A stretch of DNA of 64,000 nt from Pyropia haitanensis. Taxonomy: Eukaryota; Rhodophyta; Bangiophyceae; Bangiales; Bangiaceae. The position numbers were made by a program, and so were the translations under genes. Numbering within the stretch: the stretch's first letter is position 1; each line of letters starts with the position of its first letter. Where the stretch lies: positions 1,125,501 to 1,189,500 of the forward strand of contig SDUX01000006.1 in assembly GCA_008729055.1 (NCBI GenBank), read 5' to 3'. Below are positions 20,955-31,489 of this stretch, piece by piece. Under the pieces are notes generated by a model, which had not been told where the DNA came from, made no database searches, and was given only the letters and a program-made list of their open reading frames with translations.

Positions 20955-21557
20955 TCAGACGCTGCTCCCACCGACCAGGCAGCGCACAATGCAATGCCCG
21001 ACAATCGGCTGTGGCTGGGGTGGGATGAGGCACTCGGGCCTACACGCCGCCACCACGACGGCGTCGCGCCCACGACGGCCCCGCTGTGGCCCGCCTCCCG
21101 CCACACACGCCAGCGCAGTGGTGGTGGCAGTGTCGGCGCGAGCGGCACGGGGTGCCAGGGGGGGAGTCTCCAACCCGCTGCCAAGCGGGTAGCGAAAGCT
21201 CGGCGAGAGCACGCGTGCAGGGGGGGGCTGGGGTGGGCTGGTCGGGCCGGGCCGGTGGCGGCCACCGCGGCCAGGCGGCAGCGGCCCGGCGGCCCAAAAC
21301 AGCCACACACCGCACCCCGCAAACTGGGTGAGCAGGGCCGCCGCAACGCTCCCTGCCGTGAACGGACCCCCCGCGGCGTGCTGCCGCACGCCCTCCAGCC
21401 GCCCGCCAATCAGAGGCGCACCAGCGATCGTGGCTTGCCGCGTAGTGGATTGTTCGACGCTTGCTGTCTCGGAGCGGTCGGGCCGAGGCGGGAGGCCAAC
21501 GCAGGCCGACAGGGTGTGGCCCGCGCACGCCGAGCGTGGCCGCGTTGCGGAGCTCAT
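20955..21557 (-). CDS. Small hypothetical protein with one possible membrane segment
   Basis: 200 residues from an ATG at 21557. Not recognised. About four fifths of codons end in G or C, higher than in the other frames here, which is the main reason for calling it. AGSVAAALLTQFAGCGVWLF (about 70-90) could be a membrane helix. The C-terminal third is Cys-rich with CRPECLIPPQPQPIVGHCIV. No homologous family comes to mind, and a non-coding origin is not excluded. Confidence 0.35.
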   Translation of the reverse strand: MSSATRPRSACAGHTLSACVGLPPRPDRSETASVEQSTTRQATIAGAPLIGGRLEGVRQHAAGGPFTAGSVAAALLTQFAGCGVWLFWAAGPLPPGRGGRHRPGPTSPPQPPPARVLSPSFRYPLGSGLETPPLAPRAARADTATTTALACVAGGGPQRGRRGRDAVVVAACRPECLIPPQPQPIVGHCIVRCLVGGSSV

Positions 21558-22717
21558 GGGGGGCCTCGCGGCCCGTCTAGAAGAGAAAAAAAAGACAGCA
21601 AAACCGCCCCAGTCGGGCCCACCCCACGACCACGCACGACCTCACGAGTCGCGGCACTGTTGGTCTGCAGGCGGCACGCCCGCCCAAACGGGGCCGAAAA
21701 AACCCCCCCCCTTACGCTCCGGCCAACCAGATTGCCCAGTTCCAGCACAGCACCCCGTGCATAGTATTCATTGGTAGAGGGAGCAGAGCTTCTGAAGCCT
21801 TCCTGTAATTGATATTGATTGAATGTGCTCGGCGTCGAGTCACGGTTGACCGCGCGGGGTTTGCCGCCCTCCCAGTGGTTTGGGCAAAGGACACGAGGCT
21901 GCTGTTCGGGCCAGGAAGAAACGTCAACTCGTGACAAGCACGTTCCAGAGTGGAATCTCACCTGTCTGGTGCGACATGGGAGATGGTGATCTCAGCCATC
22001 AGATGTGAAATGGAGGCAGGTGGCAAGGGGCACGTGGCAGGAAGAGACATCAAAAAGCCGAGCGTGGAGGGCCCTCTCATGAACGGGTGGTTGGTGGCCT
22101 CAACTGCGGCCACGACCCGAGACAGTGAGAGGCTCGCTAGAGGCACGGCACTCCTGACGCGTCAGCAGAAGACTCCCAAACAATCCAATCGACTTTCGTG
22201 GCGCTGGGCGCGGCCCTCGAGCTGAGAAGAGTGGACCAAGGGACAGCTGACATGTACAGGAGGAGAAACCAACTCTGCACGTGAGCTTACGTGATGCTTA
22301 CGCTGACGTGGACCTTTTGGCCAATGTAAGCCCGCAAAAGTCCACGTAATATCTACCAATTAACGGACCAGTCCCCACGTGGCAACTGCACTCGTCGACA
22401 GTTGTGATTAATATATATATTTAGACAACACGATAGAACAAGCTCGCCGAGACTTAGGAGAGGGCAAGACCGGAACCCCCGCGGCTCGTGTCTCTGTCAG
22501 CGAGGAGACGCGGGCCGACCCCTTGGCAGCGGGCACCGCCACGCCTTTGGTTGGTGTGGTGGTGGGGGGCGGCGTACCGGCAGCGCGGCACGCTGCCGGG
22601 GCGGCGCCCCCCCCCCCAGCCCCTCTTCCCCCCCCTACTCCCCCATCCCCCCACTTCCTCTCATCCCTTCTGCCTCCCGCCCCGTGGTATCCTTGTCACT
22701 GGCGGGGCGCGGCGGCC
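21558..22717. other. Intergenic, partly low GC
   Basis: 21770-22470 is one of the most A/T-rich islands in the window and contains a strong hairpin (listed). The right end leads into the lipase gene. No gene seen. Confidence 0.5.
22306..22347. repeat. Perfect-stem hairpin with 15-nt loop
   Basis: ACGTGGACCTTTTG (22306-22319) is matched by CAAAAGTCCACGT (22335-22347) with a single unpaired C. It lies in an A/T-rich intergenic island; it could be a remnant of a small inverted-repeat element or an RNA hairpin. Confidence 0.55.
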
Positions 22718-23630
22718 ATGGCGGCCGCCGGTGGCGCCGCGGACGCCGCGGCCGCCGCGGCCGCCGCGCCTCTCGCCGCCGCGCCCGCCACGGTGGCGCC
22801 CGCCGCCGCGGCTCCCCCCGCTACACCCACTGGCCCTGCTGCTGCTGCGGCATCGGGCTCTGTTGCTGCCGCGGCGACTCCTACTCCCGCCGCCACCACC
22901 GCCACCGCCGCTGCCGCTGCCGCCGCCGCTGCCGCCAGTGCCGCCGCCGCCGCCGACGCCGCCGCCGCGGACGCGGCGGCGGCGACCGCGGTGCGCCGCG
23001 CCGGCGGCGGCGCGTTGACCGTGTCGGCCTCGCCCGGCGCCCTCTTCCGCGTTGGCACCCTCACGCTGCGCGTGGCGGTGGCGGGGCTCCCGCGCGGGGG
23101 GGGGGGGCTCTACCTCGCCGCCTCCACCGCCGAGCAGCGCCTGTTTGGGCTCCCGGTCGGCGCTGGGGGGGGGGGGGGGCTGGAGGGGGGTGGGGAGGTG
23201 CCGGCGTGGGTGTCAAGGGTGTGGGGGGGGGGGGCACCCCCACCACGCCCGCCGTCGCCGCCGCCCCTCCCCCCGCCTGGCATGCCGGCGGCGCGCTATC
23301 GGCTGCGGCGGGCGGCGGTGGCGGCGGCGGCGGCGGCGGCGACGGCGGCGACGCCGGCGACGGCGGCGGCGGCGGTGACCGCGGCGGCGCGGCCCGTGGG
23401 CGGCTGGGCGGCCTGCGGGCGGCGGCGGCCAAGGTGGGCGCCTCCGTCCGCGACGCGTCGGCCGCCGCGGCGGCGGCCGCGGCCGAGCGCGCCGCGCCGT
23501 CTGGCCGCGGCGGCGACGGTGGCGGCGGCGCCATCGCGGCCTTGACCGCCGCGGTGGCGTCGGCGGTGGGGGGGGGAGGGGTCGGCGGCGGCGGCGGCGG
23601 CGGCGGCGGCCGCCGCGGCGACACTGCAGC

Positions 23631-23666
<36 letters not shown>

Positions 23667-25476
23667 TGGGGCGGGCCGCCCACCGGGGTGGCGGGGCTCC
23701 CCCCCCACGGCCGCCGCGGCCACCACCCCCACTGCCGCGGCTGCCGCGGCAGACGCGGACGCGGTGACGTTCCCGCCGCTCACCTTTGCGCTCTTCCACG
23801 ACCACCCCCCCGCGTCGGTGCGGCTGGTGCTCCGCCGCGCCGCGGTACCGCCGGCGGGCGGCCTGCGGCGGGTGCTGCCGCCGCCGGCGGCGGCGGTGGT
23901 GGCGCGCGTGGAGGTGCCGCTGCCGCCATGGGGGGGGGGCACCGCCGCCGACAATGTCAAAGGCGGGGGGGGGAGGGGGGGGGGGGAACCGGGGGAGGGC
24001 ACCCCGCCCGCGGGCGCCACGCCCGCGGCGGCGGTAGCGGCAGCAGCGACGGCGGTGGCGGCGGAGGCGGCCGCCGCGGCGGTCGCGGCCGCGGCCGTGC
24101 CCGCCGTGCGGCCAGGCGGCGGCGACGCGGGCACGACGCGCACCCTCACCCGCCGCGTGGCCACCGCCGACGGCCTGACGCTAACCGCCACCGCCACGTA
24201 CGCGGTGCGCCCCCCCCCCGCGGCCGCCACCGGCGGCCACAACGTCACGGCGACGTTTGTCGCCCGCGCCGCGCGGCCGCCCGCCGTGACCGCCGCCGCC
24301 TTCCCCGCCGCCTACCCCGAGGCCGCCGCCCGGCTGGCGGTCCTCCTCGTGCCCGGCCTCTTTACCAAACACTACCACGGCTACTTTGCGCACAACGTGG
24401 CGCACCTGACCGGCGACCTGCGGCTGCCGGTCGTGGCGGTCGCGGACGTGGACACAGAGGCGGGCGTCGCGGCCAACGCGCGCGCGCTGCGGGGGCAGGT
24501 GCGGGCGCTCGCCGCGGCGACGGGCCGGCGGGTCGTCCTCATTGGGCACTCCAAGGGGGGGATCGACGCGCTCGCGGCGTTGACGCTGGCCGACGACGAC
24601 GATGCCGACGGCGGGGGGGGCGGGGTAGCCGCCCCGTCAACGACAGCGACCGCGGCGGCGGCGGCGGCGGCGGCGGCAGCGGCGACGCCGACGGTGGCGG
24701 CGGCGCCTCCCCCGCGCCCCCCGCCGCTCGGCGGCGTCGTGTATGGCCTCATTACGATGCAGGCGCCGTACGGCGGCACGCCGGTGGTGGACTGGCTGAC
24801 GGGCTCCCACCCGGCCGCGTCGGCGGCGCTGACCGCCGCCGTCCGGCGGCTGTGGGGGGGGGACGCCCGCACCGCGATTGGGGATATGGGCTACCCGGCG
24901 CGGGCGGCCACCTGGGCGGCCGCCCTGACCGGGCGGACCGCGGCGGGCGCGAGACGACCGGCCAGCGCCGCGGCCCCCCCCGCCGCGGCGGCCACACAGC
25001 GCAGCGACGCGCCCGCCGCGGCGGCGGCACGAGGCGGCGACGCACGCGGGCGCCCATCCCCCCCCCCCGCCCCCCCCCGCCCCCTCCTCGGCGCGGCACG
25101 CACCCCCCCCCCCCCCCGCCGCCCGCGCGCTCGTCCCCGTCCCCACCGTCTCCTTTGCATCCACCGCCCCCTTCTCACTCCGTGCGGCCGCCACGTCGGC
25201 CGCCGCCGCGGCGGCCGTCGCGGCCATGGCCGCCCCCGCCGCGGCGGTGACGCGCGCGACGGGCTTTTACACAGACGGCCTCGTGGCGGCGGCGGACGGG
25301 CGGCTGCCGGGTGCGGACTGGGTCGCCGTGGGGGGGGTCTACCACAGCGCGCCGGCGCTCGACGTGGGGGGGGGGGGGGGGTACGCCGCCCGGGGGAGCT
25401 CACCGCCGTGCTGCTGGGGTTGTTGATTGACAAGGTGCGGCGGGAGGGGGAGTGGGGGGGGGGGGGGGGAGGGTGA
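22718..25476 (+). CDS. Alpha/beta-hydrolase (lipase-like), frame broken at homopolymers
   Basis: The ATG at 22718 opens an Ala-rich leader, then ALTVSASPGALFRVGTLTLR. At the G15 run 23165-23179 the frame changes and continues through the hydrolase core: ARLAVLLVPGLFTKHYHGYF, HLTGDLRLPVVAVADVD, and the nucleophile elbow RRVVLIGHSKGGIDALAALT (GxSxG with Ser), then VYGLITMQAPYGGTPVVDWL. After C runs at 25058-25078 a third frame carries RATGFYTDGLVAAADGRLPG and WVAVGGVYHSAPALDV. At the G15 run 25366-25380 the frame returns for PGELTAVLLGLLIDKVRRE and the stop. The HS in GVYHS may hold the catalytic His. GHSKGG is typical of PGAP1/triacylglycerol-lipase-like enzymes acting on membrane lipids; substrate unknown. 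All breaks lie at mononucleotide runs, so base-count errors are likely. Confidence 0.65.
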
Positions 25477-25927
25477 CGCCGTCGACCCGCTGTGGGTGCG
25501 TGTGCTCGCGGCGGTGGTGGTGGGTGCTCCTCTGTTGTTGTTGTTTTTATTCTTCTCTTCTTGTGCGTGGCGTGGCCTCTCGGTTTGCGCGCCTGCACTT
25601 CTGCAAACGCTGTGTACAGGGCGCATAAAGAACGCTCTGCCAGAGACGCGTGGCGTGGCTGCCGGACCAGTCCTTGCCCCGTCCCCCCCGCTGCTGTATA
25701 GTGACAGTGCGCAACGCTCCAACACCGCGCGGCGGTGATGGCGAGTGCTCCTGGTCGGGTCGGTGTGCATGGCGTGGCGCGCTTGGATTTTATCTTTGTC
25801 GCACACCCCTTCAGGTACGCTCTCTGCCTTGGGACGCGGGAGCGGACCGCCGGCGTCCCTACCCCGCTCCATCCTCTCTTCCCCGGTCGCACCTGCACCC
25901 CCCCCCCCCCCCCGCCGTCCGTGCCGC
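25477..25927. other. Convergent intergenic region
   Basis: T-rich 3' flank of the lipase gene (25530-25565) and 3' flank of the minus-strand hypothetical gene. No gene seen. Confidence 0.55.
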
Positions 25928-26199
25928 TCAAAATTCCAGCGCCCCATCCTCGCTGCTATCCTCACTCGCCGCGCGTACCAGCGCGGCGGGCGGCGGCGGG
26001 GTGGCGAGCCAGCCCCGCTTGTCGAGCGCGTCGAGTACCTCGTCCGTTGTGGCGTCGACCACCGCCGCCGCGGGCACCCCCACCACCGCCACCGCCGCCA
26101 CGCCCGCCGTCCGTGGCGGCAGCGTCGACCAAGGCGCCGCGGCGTGGCGGGGACGGCCGCCACCCGCGCGGGCGGTGGCGGCCTTGGCCGCCGCCACCG

Positions 26200-26275
<76 letters not shown>

Positions 26276-26493
26276 GGAGTTGGGCCGCGGCGGGCAGTCG
26301 TGGTCGGCGCCGTCGGTGGCGTCAAAGGCGGCGAGGTTCTCGTGGGAGGAGCACGGGGAGGAGGCGCTGAGGATGGTGACCTTGGAGAGGGTGACGCCGC
26401 GGGTGCGCCGCCGGCGTGCCGTTTGTGTGGGGGGGGGGGGGGGGGGGGGCGGTGGCAAGGGCGCGCCGGCGCCGGCGGGGGGGGGGGGGGTGA

Positions 26494-26524
<31 letters not shown>

Positions 26525-26578
26525 GTCGGTGGTGGTGTCGTGCCGGCCGGGCGACGTCAGCAAAGAGGCGGCGTCCAT
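25928..26578 (-). CDS. Hypothetical protein, Ala/Pro-rich, acidic C-terminus
   Basis: 216 residues from the ATG at 26578. Nearly every codon ends in G or C and the frame is uninterrupted, which supports it over overlapping frames. It begins MDAASLLTSPGRHDTTTDA, then a Pro run, RGVTLSKVTILSASSPCSSH, ENLAAFDATDGADHDCPP, a poly-Ala run encoded by the CCG repeat at 26206-26275, and ends VVDATTDEVLDALDKRGWLA...SEDSSEDGALEF. The VDATTDEVLDALDKRGWL stretch looks like a short helical domain. No family recognised. A TATA box 295 bp upstream fits this start; a longer start at 27098 in another frame is the alternative. Confidence 0.5.
26206..26275. repeat. Pure CCG trinucleotide run, about 23 units
   Basis: 70 bp without interruption; on the minus strand it encodes poly-Ala in the hypothetical protein at 25928-26578. 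Confidence 0.9.
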
Positions 26579-27306
26579 CGGGCAGGGGCGGTGGGTGGGG
26601 GCGGCGGTGGCGGCAGCCGCGGCGGGAGGTGGCCGTGGAGGGCGAGCTGGAACCGTCGCGAGGGCGTCCGAGCAGGGGGCGTCGCGGGAGCGGCTATGGG
26701 TGGGACGGCCGGTCGAGGGTGGGTGGCGCCGATGTTGGCGGTGGTGGTGACGGGCGCGGGGGTGGTGGCCGCGGCGGTGGCAGCAACGGGCGGGGGTGGT
26801 GGCTGCGGGTGCTGGCGGTGGGCGGTGAGGGGGACGCGGCCACCCGCTCCACCGCCGCCCCCCCCGCCAGCGTTTTATACGCGGCCGCCGGCGTCGCCGC
26901 CGCCGCCAGCGGGCCGGCGGCGCCCCTCCTCGGCGCGGGGCGGCCGCACAGAGCCGCCGTCGGCACGCCACCGCCACCGCCGCGTGGGCGTCGGCCCCCC
27001 CCCCCCGCCGCACACCCGCGGGGCGGACGCCGCCCGGCGACCGCCCCGCGTCTGGCGCCCTTCCCCACCGCCGCCGCCGCCGGCGGGTGCGCGCGCATGT
27101 CGGCCAAGCCGGCGCGCCGGGGTGGCCGCCGGGCGCGGCGCGCGTCCCCCTCCCCCCCCAGCGCTCCCGCTCCCTCCCCCGCCCCTCCTCCCCCCCAGTC
27201 CACCCTCCTCCTCCTCCCCCAAGAACTGGGTCGCGGCGGTCACCCCTCCCGCCCGTGCTGCCACCACTGTCTGCCACCCGGCAGAGGCGGCGGCCGGAGC
27301 GTCCCG
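26579..27306. other. 5' region of the 25928-26578 gene, with ambiguous frames
   Basis: A minus-strand frame opening with an ATG at 27098 (MRAHPPAAAAVGKGARRG) also has G/C-ending codons and could be a 5' exon or N-terminal part if homopolymer counts are wrong. I leave it uncalled because a TATA box (26873-26879) lies inside it. Confidence 0.4.
26873..26879 (-). promoter_or_regulatory. TATA box for the minus-strand hypothetical gene
   Basis: GTATAAAACG on the minus strand, a perfect TATAAAA in surroundings with almost no A/T. It sits 295 bp upstream of the ATG at 26578. Confidence 0.45.
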
Positions 27307-27605
27307 TCACCGGCCGCCATAGAAGGGGGTATACCCTTCATCTCTTCTCCCTCCCCCCCCCCCCCCCCCCCGCCCACCCACTGGCGCCCCCCCTTCCCTT
27401 TCCTTCCGGTTGGGGAAGGAAGCGGGCAGCAGCCAGAGTTGGAGCGTCTCCACCACCTCCTCGCGACGGGACGACGCGGCCGTGGATTGGGCAATGGCGG
27501 GCAGGGCGGCACGGCGGGGGGGGGGGGGGGTCGCCGCGCCGGCGCGGCAGGCCGGCCCCTTGTTCCGTCTGTGTCCCCCGTGCGTGACCGGCGCTGACGG
27601 CCATG
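27307..27605 (-). CDS. Possible small hypothetical gene with homopolymer frame breaks
   Basis: On the minus strand the segment just after the homopolymer run at 27516-27530 reads AALPAIAQSTAASSRREEVV then ETLQLWLLPASFPNRKE, with almost all codons ending in G or C and a normal protein composition. It continues through a run of about 18 G toward EGYTPFYGGR and a stop at 27307-27309. A start MAVSAGHARG at 27605 precedes the run in another frame; a start at about 27799 is also possible. Not recognised; called on codon use alone. Confidence 0.35.
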
Positions 27606-30600
27606 GCGGCGGCGGCGGCCGACCGCGGCGACGGGGGGTCTGGCCGCCGCGCGCGGCCGCGCGGCGGCGGCGGCCGCCGCGCGGCTCTGCGGGCGCGGCG
27701 CCCCCCCCCCCCCAGCTGGCGCGGCAGCGCAGGGGGCGTGCGACAGCCGGCGGCGGCGGTGGGGTGGCGTCGTGCCGGCCACCGATTCAAGCGCAGTCAT
27801 GGCTGGGACGCGCCGGCCCGCTTTCCCGCGGGGGAGAGAGGGGGGGGAGCGACGCAGGAGAGGGGCGCGCCCCAAAGAAACCGGCGGCGCACCCACGAGC
27901 GGGACCGCGTTCTCCGAGAGACCTGACGTCTGGGCGCACCCCCCTCGGGCGTGTCCCAAGCACGAGGGAGTCGCGGGAGGTTTGCCGGCCACGGTCGGGA
28001 AGGTGTGCAACGGCATAAAACGTTGACTGCAATGAAATAGGACTGGATAAAGCACCCGTCTATCCAAGGTATAAACATCTGGATATACGGCCAATTCTAT
28101 TCAAGCTGTACCGTCGCCCCGCACGAGACTCCCTCGAGAGGACTCCTCTCAGGACCCGACGGTTGGCCAATAGACAGCCAGTATGATAGCAGGGGCTGGA
28201 TCCCGAGGACAGCCTCGAGCGCACAATTATCCCAATCAGCCGGTCTGGGTCGGAATGGAGACTCGAACGCGAGTCTGATTCCCCGTTTCCTGGACTTTCC
28301 TGTGCTCTCCGACCATCCACCAACACCAGCGGCAAAGTCAGAGACTGGACACACCACTCCGCCGTGTACGCGCCAAGTCAACATTGCGGCCCCGCACCCA
28401 ACCACCAAGAACGGCCACGCCACCGACCACCACCACACACACGAGCGCGGCGCTTCAGACCACCTTCCCCTCTCCCCACCCCCGTCGCCCAACCTCCGGT
28501 GGTGATAACAGGGAGTCCGGTGCAATGCGACATCAGGGGCATTTGCGACGAAGTGGAATTCTCGCAGTCCAATGACCAAAAGAGCTCGAGTCTGTCCAAC
28601 GCCGAGACCGACCACGAGTGCGAAATCGAGGCAGAGTGAATAGACACTGGCGACCAATGTGATAAAGACAGGGGTTTATTTACGGATAGTACTGGATAGA
28701 GGCAAGGAAAGAAAACCTGCTTTATCCAGCGTGCACACCTGCCCGACGACGGGCCGCTGCCAGACGCTGCGCCCGCACTCCTGATTCGCCGTAGGTATCC
28801 AGAGAGTCCGCCTCAGGGACGCCACCATCATGATCCCCCGGTCCGTTGGGCGGCCCTGGTGGGAGAGAGGACGGTCACGTGCGGCACTCCCGCAGCAGAC
28901 ACTCGCGCTGGGGCGGGACGCCAACCGCGTTGGCGGATATTGTTTCTTGAAGCGGCGCGCGGGGAGCGCTCGGCACGCAACCCCCCACGTGGCAATGACC
29001 AACAGTAGGAGGCGCAGCGGCTGGCAGCCCCCTGCCGTTTCCCCTCCCACCGACGCGGCGGCTGACGGCGGCAACGCAGACAGTGGGCACCGCCGGCGGG
29101 GCGGGAGAGGCGGCCGCGACCGCTCCAACGACCAAGCAAGACGCTCCCGCGAAGGGGGATGGAGGTGAGGGGGGGGGGCGAGGAGGAGGAGCACCACCGG
29201 CACTCACGGGAGCCGACAGCGGCACCGGGGGCAAGGCCGAGCACCAAGCCGACGCGCAGCGCGGCGGCCGCAACGGCCGCCCGTGTGCGGGGAGCGCCCC
29301 GCCCGGCCGGTGCGCGCGGCCACACTCTGCGAAATCCCGCGGCGGTGGCCCGCCGCGGCGCGCGCGTCTGGCGGCCACTGCGGCGCCCCGCGACGGCCGC
29401 CGCGGGAGGTGGAGACCGCGGCGGCGGCGCGGGGACGCGGGTCGTGCAAGAGGGACAGCCCGGATCGCGCCAACTGGGACGCGACCGCCGTCGCCGAGCC
29501 AGAGCGAACCATGAGCGCGCACGTGCGGGTGTGGTTTTGGCCGCCCGTACTCGCGCGCACGGCTGCCGCACCGGAAGCAGTCGTAGGAGAGGGCGGCGTG
29601 CCCCCACGCGGCGGATCATAGGCGGGATGGGGCTCTGCTGGGGGGGGTAACAGCTATGGGACTCCGCCCCCACGAGAAGGACCACCTCCGGGCTTCATTG
29701 CTGGACCCTCTTTTCGAATGAACGTGCTGTCTGCGGGGTGCCGCTCCCCGGCGGCGCACCAACAGTCTCGGGTGGGGAGGGGAGGGGGATTGGCACTGTT
29801 GCCAAGTGCGCCGACACCACCCCATACCGTCGGGGGATGGGGCCGACACTGGGGTGACAACGGTTGCGGGTGGGAGGGGGAGGGAGAGGGCGACGCGTCT
29901 CGGTCTCCTCTACAAGATGCGCTACTCAGATATCCCTTTTGACGAGGTCGCCGGGCCAACTTTGTGGCCTTTTGGCCATTTTGGCCACTTTTTGACACAA
30001 CCGGGTCCGTATGGGATGAAAAAGTTGGGGGCGCACGTGCGGACGGGAGCCACGCACGACGGCGGCAGCAAAGGCGCGCCTCTACAGAGAGCCGCCGCCG
30101 TGGTTACACTCCGCCGCCACCACCCGGCCGCAGCCACGCCGCCGGGCACCAGCGGGTGGCCTATGGATAGGGGGCGACATGCGCGCAGGATGGACCCTAC
30201 AGGACTGTGGCTGAGCAAAGCCTCGTCGGCCAGCTGCTGACTCTCTTTTCATGTTGCGGTTGCTCCCCGCGCGGCGCTGCTGCCGGCACCGTGACGCGAC
30301 CGCCACGGACGGCCGCTGCCGGCCATGCGTGTGCGGTGCGCGCATCCACGCGCCGCTCCCTGGCTGTCGCTGCAGCTGGATCCGCCCTCACGCGTGGATG
30401 CGGAGGGTGGCCGCGGCAGCGCATCGGCGGGCAGTCGGCCGTCCAGGGCGCGGCGGCCGCCCGTCGGCGGCAGCGTCGCTGGAAGCGTCGACACAAAGCA
30501 CCGCGCAGGGGACTTGCCCCAGAGTGTACTGGCAGCAGCGATGGCAACAGCGGCCGCGGCGCGCTCCTGCCCGTGAGGATGGTGGAAGGGGGCGGCAGTA

Positions 30601-31274
30601 CGGGAAGGAGGAAGGCGGCACGGGAGGGGCGGCGGCGCCCCTCGTGGCCTGCGCCTCTCTGGCGATGGTGGCGGCGGACGATGGAGTGGGCCGGCCTCGG
30701 CGGTGCGCGAGTGCTGTAAGCAAAAGCACCCCAAGCCTTCCATATACACAATTGTTGTGGATTTGAAACCACGTTTCGACTCTTACTCAAAAGGGTCCAG
30801 AAAGAATTGGCCTCGGCCAATGGCACCCCTCACCCATTGTCGTCGATCCTGGAGTCCCCATTCCGTCCCGCTGGCGGCCGCCCTTGGCGCCAATCGCCAG
30901 CGGACACGGCCGAGGCAGCCGCCCGGCCGGGCGGCCAACACACACCTCCGCACCCACCGTCGCCGCCCCCCCCCCTTCCCCACGTCAACCCCCCCCGGCC
31001 GCGGTCGTGCATGTAGCGGCCGTCGCGGCGTGGCGATCGTCGCGGCCGGCGTCGGGCGCGCGCGCCGCCGCGCGCGTGCGCGCGACGGCGGCGGCGGTGG
31101 CCGCGTCCGCCGCCGCCCCGCCGGCCGGTCGACCGCTTCTCCACCCCTCTTTTTTTTGTGTTCGTTTTGCTGTGTCTCGTTCCTCTTCTTTCCTCTGGGC
31201 CCCCCCTCTGTTTTCCCCTCTTTTGTCCCCCCCCCCCCCCCCCCCCCCCCCTGCAATCCTCTTCCCCTCCCTTC
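27606..31274. other. Gene-poor region with a lower-GC island
   Basis: 27606-28000 is GC-rich with competing frames on both strands. 28000-28730 is A/T-richer and flanked by matching inverted sequences (listed). 28730-31000 shows no frame with coding bias or domains. The right end includes a T-rich tract (31146-31160) and a C run (31229-31251) just before the next gene, probably its promoter and leader. Confidence 0.45.
28043..28729. repeat. Interval bounded by 12-bp inverted repeats
   Basis: CTGGATAAAGCA at 28043-28054 recurs inverted at 28718-28729, and CTATCCA follows inside both ends. The enclosed 687 bp are A/T-richer than the flanks. No target duplication is visible, so a mobile element is only possible. 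Confidence 0.3.
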
Positions 31275-31434
31275 ATGTCTGCCCTCGCCAGCTCGGCCTC
31301 GGACGCTGCCGGCGGCGCCGCCGGTGGCAAGTGGTCGCCCCGCTCCCCCGGCGGCGTCGAGTCGCCGCCGTCGCCGTGGCGGCCCAACTCTTCGTGCTCA
31401 TCGTCGGCGGCCGACAGCGGGCCGCCGCCGCCAC

Positions 31435-31489
<55 letters not shown>

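Noticed and set aside
28233..28300. tRNA-like TTCGAG sequence on the minus strand
   Set aside because: The flanking bases form a simple hairpin (AGACTCG/CGAGTCT) and there is no matching anticodon or acceptor arm.
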